From Azophilus sp965214305 (GTDB taxonomy: Bacteria > Pseudomonadota > Gammaproteobacteria > Pseudomonadales > Azotimanducaceae), in the NCBI GenBank assembly GCA_965214305.1, contig OZ243949.1, forward strand, positions 1,736,001 through 1,800,000: a stretch of DNA of 64,000 nucleotides, written 5' to 3'. The notes under the pieces are model-generated. The model saw only the letters and a list, made by a program, of their open reading frames with translations. It made no database searches and had not been told where the DNA came from. Shown piece after piece: positions 58,817-64,000 of the stretch. A program made the position numbers and the translations under genes. How positions within the stretch are numbered: the stretch's first letter is position 1; the number at the start of each line of letters is the position of its first letter.

Positions 58817-59563
58817 TTACAGCGTCTCGAACGTTGGTGGGATAGGCGGGCTCCCAGGAGCCTCTGCCTCCATTTCCAGGGTGCGGATGTCGTTCAGCAG
58901 GGTATCCGCATGCAGAAACGAGACGCTGTAGATGTTGCGGATGCGCTTGGCGCGGTCGATCAGGTAAACACGCAGGTTGTGGGAGATGGTGCCGAGATAG
59001 TTGCCGTCATCATCATAGTCCTTGATGACCCATTGGCCGAATTGATCGAGGATGGGCGCCAACTCGTCTTCGGAGCGGCAGGTCAGGAAACGCCAATCGA
59101 AAGCCGGTTTCCGGAGATGGCTGCCGTAGTTGGCAAGCACGTCCGGCCTGTCCTGGCCGGGGTCGAAACTGAAGCTGAGCAGGCGCACCCGCGCGGCCAA
59201 GTCCGCCGTTGCCAATAAACGGTTCTGCACCCCGCGCAAGACATGGCCGGCCAGCGGGCAACCATTAACATCGTTGCAGCTCGTGTAGATGAAACTGAGC
59301 AACACAATTTTGTCGCCGAGCAAATCATGCAGGCGCGCCTGCTGGCCATCACTGGTGAGTATCGGGCCATCGCCCGCCACCCCCAGCGGCGGCAGCTTGT
59401 AGGTGCCGGGCGGCGGCGGTTCGAACTCAAGAGCCGCATAACCGGGTGCCAATACGATGGGCGGCGGATGCCTATGTTCAGCGTTCTGCGCATGCGCGGT
59501 TGCGCCCAGGCCAAGCGCCAGACAGCCGGCAAAGGTGATTGCTGCCCTAGGAGCCTGCGCCAT
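58817..59563 (-). CDS. SCO1/SenC-family copper chaperone, MTO-associated
   Basis: 248 aa from the ATG at 59563, which lies inside the arm of a dispersed repeat; upstream frame translates the repeat. Signal peptide ITFAGCLALGLGATAHA. Thioredoxin-fold SCO domain: IVLLSFIYTSCNDVNGCPLA, LLSFSFDPGQDRPDVLANYG and the copper-ligand His in GTISHNLRVYLID. The copper site has CX5CP (Cys-Asn-Asp-Val-Asn-Gly-Cys-Pro) rather than CX3CP. SCO proteins deliver Cu; methanethiol oxidase is a copper enzyme, and its gene is immediately upstream (111 bp). The C-terminus EAEAPGSPP contains a piece that reads like a repeat end. Confidence 0.88.
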   Translation of the reverse strand: MAQAPRAAITFAGCLALGLGATAHAQNAEHRHPPPIVLAPGYAALEFEPPPPGTYKLPPLGVAGDGPILTSDGQQARLHDLLGDKIVLLSFIYTSCNDVNGCPLAGHVLRGVQNRLLATADLAARVRLLSFSFDPGQDRPDVLANYGSHLRKPAFDWRFLTCRSEDELAPILDQFGQWVIKDYDDDGNYLGTISHNLRVYLIDRAKRIRNIYSVSFLHADTLLNDIRTLEMEAEAPGSPPIPPTFETL

Positions 59564-59661
59564 GCGAATTCGCGGCCGCAAAGCCGCTCTCATCCGCCCC
59601 ATCGACCGGCCGACGACAGCGGCCTTTCGCTTTCGCGACTTCCTAAGACGCAGGATCCTAG
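59547..59661. repeat. CTAG-bounded repeat, internally shortened copy
   Basis: 115 bp flush with CTAG at both sides: left CTAGGAGCCTGCGCCATGCG, right CTTTCGCGACTTCCTAAGAC and GCAGGATCCTAG. The centre with the GATTGAGGCGAA core is deleted. It provides the start codon of the SCO1 gene and ends 11 bp before the mtoX stop. Confidence 0.9.
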
Positions 59662-59671
59662 CCCGCATAGC

Positions 59672-61066
59672 TCAACGCGCGCTGACCGCCACCGGCCGCT
59701 TTTTGCCGTACAGCGCATAGGCACCAAAACGCATCTGGTGGGGGGCGCCGAGTTTTTCCCGCACAAAATCAATGGTGAAGCGGTGGGTGAGTTTTTCGCC
59801 ATCCCAGCCGTAAAGCTTGAAGTACTGCAAATCGTCTTCGCCCTCGGTTTTATCCCAGTTGGCGAGCAAAGAGGAGCTGAAGTAGATGCGTTCGCCGTCC
59901 CAACTCTGCGACGCCATATTGACCTGCTCGCCAATCTTTTCCTCAAGCACCTGTTTGGGTTCATGCGGGTTGGCGATGTCGAACAGCCGGGTCTTGCCGT
60001 CGTTCCAGGTATTGACCCAAAGCAGGGAGTCGTCCGCGGCAATGGAAATGTCCACCGGCAGGGGAATCTTTGCCGCATCGCCAATGTCGGCCACCGCCTT
60101 GGCCTGCCAATCGCCCGCCGCGTCTTCGTAGATCAACCAGAGCTTCGAGGTCAGCGCCGTTGATGTGAAGCAGTAGTTGCTGCGCGAACCCCAGGCGCAG
60201 CGAATCTCCAGCGGCGCACCGGGCACATCGAGGATTTTCTTCGGCTGGCGGGCGTGCAGATCCCAAACGATCACGGTGTTGCCGAAACGCTTCATCGCCT
60301 CGGCATCGCCCAGCATCCGGCCCAAGTTCATCATGTAGTTGTTCCAGCCGGTGAACGATGAGGTGACGAGCACGTTGCGGCGCGGCAAGGCGCGCACATC
60401 GTAGCCGTAGCCGTCGGCGAATTGGCCGGATTTGACCGCACCTCCCAGGCTGTCGTCGGTCGGCATCCAGTGGGTGGTGATGTAGTCGCCGACATTGGTA
60501 TATTCGACCAACCCGGTGCGGCCACCGTGGTCGCGATTGTTCGACAAACCCGTAATCATCATGCGCCCGGGCAGCGCATAACTTGTGTGCGGCCCGACCA
60601 CGCCGCCGCTTCTCGCCACGAAATCGTCAATGGTTTTTGTCAGGCGGGGTGCCGCCGGGTCGGTGTGAATGTCGAAGATGAAAATTTTGCTGGTGTCCAG
60701 GCCGCTCGCCCAGAGATGGCGGCGGTCGTCGGTTAGCCCGGAGTGGTGCGCCTCGTTGCGGCCACCGACCGATACGCTATCGACCACCTGTCCGTAACTC
60801 GGGGAGGCGGGGTTGACGTCAACGGTGACCATTTTGTCTTGTTCGTCGCCGACCCCGGCCATGCCGAGTGTCCAGACATAGACGAAGTCCTCTTGGCCAA
60901 CAATTTTCGCCATGTAGGGCGACATGCAGGTTTCGTCGGCCTGGGCGGGTGCCGCCCATAGCAGGGCGGTTAGCGGGATGAGTGTTCGCAGCCAACCGTT
61001 GCCACTTCGACCGGAATGCCCGACCGGTAACCGATTAGATACTGAGCTGCCAAATGGGATTTTCAC
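59672..61066 (-). CDS. mtoX: Methanethiol oxidase (SBP56/selenium-binding-protein family)
   Basis: 464 aa from a GTG at 61066 with an excellent GGAGGAG Shine-Dalgarno; the upstream ~100-codon frame reads through a repeat. The signal peptide is near residues 25-43 (WLRTLIPLTALLWAAPAQA). SBP56 landmarks: TCMSPYMAKIVGQEDFVYVW (C47), VDVNPASPSYGQVVDSV, GGRNEAHHSGLTDDRRHLWA (H107, H108), LPVDISIAADDSLLWVNTWN and SQSWDGERIYFSSSLLANWD. Known bacterial homologues are periplasmic Cu-dependent methanethiol oxidases that turn CH3SH into formaldehyde, H2S and H2O2. The gene neighbours SCO1 and a MauG-like dihaem protein, the arrangement reported with mtoX. It is transcribed divergently from the MauG gene. 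Confidence 0.93.
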   Translation of the reverse strand: MKIPFGSSVSNRLPVGHSGRSGNGWLRTLIPLTALLWAAPAQADETCMSPYMAKIVGQEDFVYVWTLGMAGVGDEQDKMVTVDVNPASPSYGQVVDSVSVGGRNEAHHSGLTDDRRHLWASGLDTSKIFIFDIHTDPAAPRLTKTIDDFVARSGGVVGPHTSYALPGRMMITGLSNNRDHGGRTGLVEYTNVGDYITTHWMPTDDSLGGAVKSGQFADGYGYDVRALPRRNVLVTSSFTGWNNYMMNLGRMLGDAEAMKRFGNTVIVWDLHARQPKKILDVPGAPLEIRCAWGSRSNYCFTSTALTSKLWLIYEDAAGDWQAKAVADIGDAAKIPLPVDISIAADDSLLWVNTWNDGKTRLFDIANPHEPKQVLEEKIGEQVNMASQSWDGERIYFSSSLLANWDKTEGEDDLQYFKLYGWDGEKLTHRFTIDFVREKLGAPHQMRFGAYALYGKKRPVAVSAR

Positions 61067-61189
61067 GGCTCCTCCGCTGTATTGGGTGTTGGCTTCTATG
61101 CTATACCAAACGAATCCCGAGATATGCAGGCTACCCTGGGAGCCTCTGCCCGGCCCGCTATCCCGGTAGCTTCGCTTGTGGTATGCCGA

Positions 61190-61300
61190 GACTGTGCCCG
61201 CGGGGCTTCCCTTGCGGCGCTGGGCACACATTTCCCAGTGGTCCGAGAGGGGATGGGACGAGCTTAACGGCGCCGCAAGGGAAGCCCCGCAGGCACAGTC
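61190..61300. repeat. 31-bp inverted-repeat element, copy 2
   Basis: Left arm 61190-61220 (GACTGTGCCCGCGGGGCTTC...) and right arm 61270-61300 match in 30 of 31 positions. The centre (TGGGCACACATTTCCCAG...) is related to the reverse of copy 1's centre. It sits in the divergent promoter region of mtoX and the MauG-like gene, so it could influence both. Confidence 0.95.
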
Positions 61301-61448
61301 GCCACCGACCACCGGCTGCCAACTGCCAACACCCTGGGTCCGCCTCCGGGATCGCGAGGGACACACTGTCGCTACCGGCTGCCAACGCCACTATGGAATC
61401 CTTCGACTTTTGTACGAAATCCGCAAGAGAACGAGCGTGCTGCCTCTG

Positions 61449-62648
61449 ATGCCCTTTTGGCTTTTGCTGTCGATAGCGCCGCCTCTGGCCAGCGCCTCCG
61501 ACTTTGATCGCATTGGCCGGGGCGACCCCCGAGACGGGTACGAAAGCACCGCATTCACCACCGCATCGCAGCGCATTGACGCGGTGATCGGGGCACCGGC
61601 CCAATTGGCGATGCTGGTCGCGGCACCGCCACTCGGATTGCCACCGCTTGTCGCCGACAATGCCATCAGCGCCGCCGGTATAGCCTTGGGCCGGCGCCTC
61701 TTCTTCGACCGTCGGTTGTCTTTCAACGGCACCCTGTCTTGCGCCATGTGCCATGTTCCGGAACAGGGCTTCACCCAAAACGAGTTGGCTACGCCGGTGG
61801 GCATCGAGGGCCGCTCGGTTAAACGCAACGCACCGACGCTCTACAACGTTGCCTACCGCAAGACCCTCTTCTTCGACGGCCGCGAGGAAAACTTGGAACA
61901 ACAAATCTGGTCGCCACTGCTCGCCGACAACGAAATGGGCAACCCTTCGGTGGGAACGGTTTTGCGACGATTGCGGGAAATCGGCGAATACGACGCCCCT
62001 TTTCAGGCGTTGTATGGTGCGGGCATTAGCATGGCAACGCTTGGCCGGGCGCTGGCCGAATATCAGCGGGCGCTGCTTGCCGCCAATGCTCCATTCGACC
62101 GCTGGTACTTCGGCGGGCACGGCGATGCGCTGACCGATGCCGCTAAACGAGGTTTCGCGCTCTTTGTGGACCAGGGTTGCGCCGGCTGCCACCGCATTGA
62201 GGATAACCACGCCCACTTCACCGACGATGCCTTCCACAATACCGGGCTGGGATTCCGTAGCGCCATGCAACCAAACCGTCGCCTGCAATTGGCACCGGGG
62301 GTATTCGTTGAACGAACCGACGCGGCGATCGTGCCGCAATTCCCTGATCTCGGGCGCTACGAAGCGACGGGCCTAGCCCCGGATCGCTGGAAATTCCGAA
62401 CGCCCAGCTTGAGAAACGTCGCCGTCACGGCCCCCTACATGCACGACGGCTCGTTGGCGACATTGGCGGATGTCATCGAGTTCTACGCGGCGGGCGGCGT
62501 CCCCAACCCCGGCCTTGATCCGCTAATCCGGCCACTCGGCCTAAACAAACAACAAAAAAACGACCTGCTCCAATTCCTTATATCCCTAACCGCCGATAAT
62601 GTTGACGACCTGGCCGCCGACGCTCGTCTTGCGCCAATCGGTGGCTAG
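61449..62648 (+). CDS. MauG/cytochrome c peroxidase-family dihaem protein
   Basis: 399 aa from the ATG at 61449; a GTG at 61437 is also in frame and would lengthen the signal peptide (MPFWLLLSIAPPLASA). Two CXXCH haem sites: SCAMCHVPEQGF (98-102) and GCAGCHRIEDNH (244-248), within the CCP/MauG fold (FFDRRLSFNGTLS, SVKRNAPTLYNVAYRKTLFF, FRTPSLRNVAVTAPYMHDGS). MauG enzymes complete TTQ in methylamine dehydrogenase by peroxide chemistry. In mtoX clusters a MauG homologue accompanies the oxidase, perhaps for a Trp-derived cofactor or H2O2 removal. It is divergent from mtoX. The TAG stop lies in the CTAG of a repeat. Confidence 0.9.
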   Translation: MPFWLLLSIAPPLASASDFDRIGRGDPRDGYESTAFTTASQRIDAVIGAPAQLAMLVAAPPLGLPPLVADNAISAAGIALGRRLFFDRRLSFNGTLSCAMCHVPEQGFTQNELATPVGIEGRSVKRNAPTLYNVAYRKTLFFDGREENLEQQIWSPLLADNEMGNPSVGTVLRRLREIGEYDAPFQALYGAGISMATLGRALAEYQRALLAANAPFDRWYFGGHGDALTDAAKRGFALFVDQGCAGCHRIEDNHAHFTDDAFHNTGLGFRSAMQPNRRLQLAPGVFVERTDAAIVPQFPDLGRYEATGLAPDRWKFRTPSLRNVAVTAPYMHDGSLATLADVIEFYAAGGVPNPGLDPLIRPLGLNKQQKNDLLQFLISLTADNVDDLAADARLAPIGG

Positions 62649-62727
62649 GCGCCTCTGCCTTCGGAATTCGCGAAAGCGAAAACCCGGTATCGCCGCTTCG
62701 TCGGCTGGTCGATTGAGGCGAATAGGA
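62645..62727. repeat. CTAG-type repeat, left half only
   Basis: CTAGGCGCCTCTGCCTTCGG at 62645 contains the stop codon of the MauG-like gene, followed by AATTCGCGAAAGCGAAAACC and CGTCGGCTGGTCGATTGAGG. It breaks off 16 bp from the end of polA; the right half is missing. Confidence 0.88.
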
Positions 62728-62743
62728 TGCTATTAAAGCGGGT

Positions 62744-64000
62744 TCAATGCGCCTCATCCCAATTGGCGCCCAGGCCGCAATCCACCAGCAGCGGCACCGC
62801 CAGTTCGGCGGCGGCGGTCATGCGTTCGCGGACGCCCGCCACCAGGGGTTCAACCTGGCTTGCATCCACTTCAAAAACCAGCTCGTCGTGTACCTGCATG
62901 ATCATCAGGGCGTTGAGCCCGCTGTCGGCGAGCCATTGGTCCACGCTAATCATGGCCCGCTTGATGATATCCGCCGCTGTGCCCTGCATGGGGGCGTTGA
63001 TGGCGGTGCGCTCGGCGGCTTGGCGCTGGGTGAAGCTGCCGGCATTGATCGATTTCAGGTAGAGCCGGCGGCCAAACAGCGTTTCGACATAGCCTTGGTG
63101 GCGGGCCAGCTCGCGGGTTTGCTCCATGTAGTTCCGTACGCCGGGATAGCGGGCGAAATAGCGGTCGATATAGTCGCGCGCCACCGGCTGCGAAACGTTG
63201 AGTTGCCGGGATAGCCCGAAAGCGGACATGCCGTAAATCAGGCCGAAATTAATCGCCTTGGCGCTGCGGCGCTGATCCTCGGTTACGCTGTCCAAGCGCT
63301 CTGCGAACACCTCCGCGGCGGTGGCGCGGTGGATATCGAGGTTGTGCTCGAAGGCATGGCACAGGCCCGCATCGCCCGATAGGTGCGCCATGATGCGCAG
63401 TTCGATCTGGCTGTAATCCGCCGCCACCAGACAGCGGCCCGGCGGGGCCACAAACGCCTGCCGCACACGCCGACCCTCGGCGGTGCGGATGGGAATGTTT
63501 TGCAGATTGGGATCCGCGGAGGAAAGCCTGCCGGTCGCCGTCACCGCCTGATGGTAGGAGGTGTGAACCCGTCCGCTGTGCGGGTCGATTTGCAGCGGCA
63601 GCTTGTCGGTGTAAGTGGATTTGAGCTTGTTGAGGCCCCGATATCGCATGATGGTGGCGGGCAGTGCGTGGTTTCGCGCCAGATCCTGCAAAACCGCTTC
63701 CGCCGTCGAGGGCTGGCCCTTGGGCGTTTTCTTCAGCACCGGCAGGTCGAGGCGACCATAGAGAATCTCTTGCAGTTGCTTGGGGCTGTCCAGGTTGAAT
63801 TGGCCGCCGCCCTGCCGCCAGGCGTCGGCCTGCAATTCCTGCATGCGCTCCGCCAGTTCGCGGCTGTGCTCGCCGAGCAGGCCCGCATCAAGCAAGATGC
63901 CGTTGCGCTCCATCCGTGAAAGCACCTTGACCAGGGGCAACTCGATTTCCTGGAAAACCCGCTCCAGCGTCGGCACCGCGCTAAGTTTGGGACGAAGCAT
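62744..64000 (-). CDS. polA: DNA polymerase I, C-terminal part, cut by window edge
   Basis: 418 codons at the end of polA, reading from the window edge to the stop at 62744. Polymerase motif A DYSQIELRIMAHLSGD, motif B RRSAKAINFGLIYGMSAFGL with the finger helix, motif C QVHDELVFEV, and preceding SADPNLQNIPIRTAEGR identify DNA polymerase I. This is the large palm/fingers domain; exonuclease domains lie beyond the edge. In Pseudomonas polA lies next to engB. Here the mtoX-SCO1-MauG block sits between the two. Confidence 0.97.
   Translation of the reverse strand: MLRPKLSAVPTLERVFQEIELPLVKVLSRMERNGILLDAGLLGEHSRELAERMQELQADAWRQGGGQFNLDSPKQLQEILYGRLDLPVLKKTPKGQPSTAEAVLQDLARNHALPATIMRYRGLNKLKSTYTDKLPLQIDPHSGRVHTSYHQAVTATGRLSSADPNLQNIPIRTAEGRRVRQAFVAPPGRCLVAADYSQIELRIMAHLSGDAGLCHAFEHNLDIHRATAAEVFAERLDSVTEDQRRSAKAINFGLIYGMSAFGLSRQLNVSQPVARDYIDRYFARYPGVRNYMEQTRELARHQGYVETLFGRRLYLKSINAGSFTQRQAAERTAINAPMQGTAADIIKRAMISVDQWLADSGLNALMIMQVHDELVFEVDASQVEPLVAGVRERMTAAAELAVPLLVDCGLGANWDEAH

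Noticed and set aside
1..64000. CRISPR array, tRNA or rRNA
   Set aside because: No regularly spaced short repeats or cloverleaf/rRNA signature found on either strand by eye.

Overview
The window looks like a chromosomal segment of a GC-rich, free-living gammaproteobacterium. The order dsbA / cytochrome c4 / engB / (insert) / polA and the run nrdR-ribD-nusB-thiL are gammaproteobacterial housekeeping arrangements. The type II secretion genes, the RND/DUF1329/DUF1302 envelope cluster, several c-type cytochromes and sulfolipid genes suggest an aerobic, probably aquatic organism. I saw no tRNA, rRNA or CRISPR array.

Regions. 1-2.2 kb is defence-island debris: a decayed OLD-family nuclease followed by the start of a UvrD-type helicase (Gabija-like pair, B gene cut by the window edge), then an intact AAA+/DUF4143 ATPase. 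2.3-9.5 kb holds a large secreted repeat protein, gspG-F-E of type II secretion and a TonB-C lipoprotein. 9.7-11.4 kb has a small Cys-rich protein, cytochrome c' and a cytochrome b561. 11.5-15.8 kb has a wrecked second DUF4143 gene, an MFS transporter and slipin-nfeD. 15.9-19.5 kb is a tightly coupled tryptophan-tryptophylquinone amine dehydrogenase operon (B-E-D-A-cytochrome c), best matched to the aromatic/aralkylamine type. 20-22.5 kb carries sulfoquinovosyl lipid genes (sqdB plus glycosyltransferase). 22.7-25.7 kb is a patchwork (SDR remnant, DUF385 protein, third DUF4143 ATPase, transposase tail) with a 28-bp direct repeat at its edges. 25.8-41 kb has lhr, orphans, a NUDIX gene, an ABC/FtsX/AttH-like operon, a PLP gamma-family enzyme, purC and a crotonase. 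41.3-52 kb is an envelope and hydrophobe gene set: two DUF1329 paralogues, a Baeyer-Villiger-type monooxygenase, an RND exporter, a YCF48-like protein and a DUF1302 barrel. 52-58.5 kb is housekeeping. 58.8-62.6 kb is a methanethiol oxidase set (SCO1, SBP56/MtoX, MauG-like dihaem protein) lying between engB and polA.

The most distinctive structural signal is a dispersed, palindromic-ended, roughly 160-bp repeat bounded by CTAG. At least nine substantial copies and several remnants lie between genes. In four clear cases, and two degenerate ones, the CTAG boundary contains the TAG stop codon of the neighbouring gene. A second, unrelated element with 31-bp inverted arms occurs twice and brackets SCO1-mtoX. 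A third palindromic element at 9.54 kb has a 10-bp flanking direct repeat.

Themes. Periplasmic oxidation of amines and thiols feeding c-type cytochromes (TTQ dehydrogenase, MTO, cytochromes c4, c' and b561, DsbA, SCO1), sulfur metabolism (sulfolipid, MTO, trans-sulfuration-family enzyme) and trans-envelope traffic. All functional calls rest on motif recognition by eye; no search was run.
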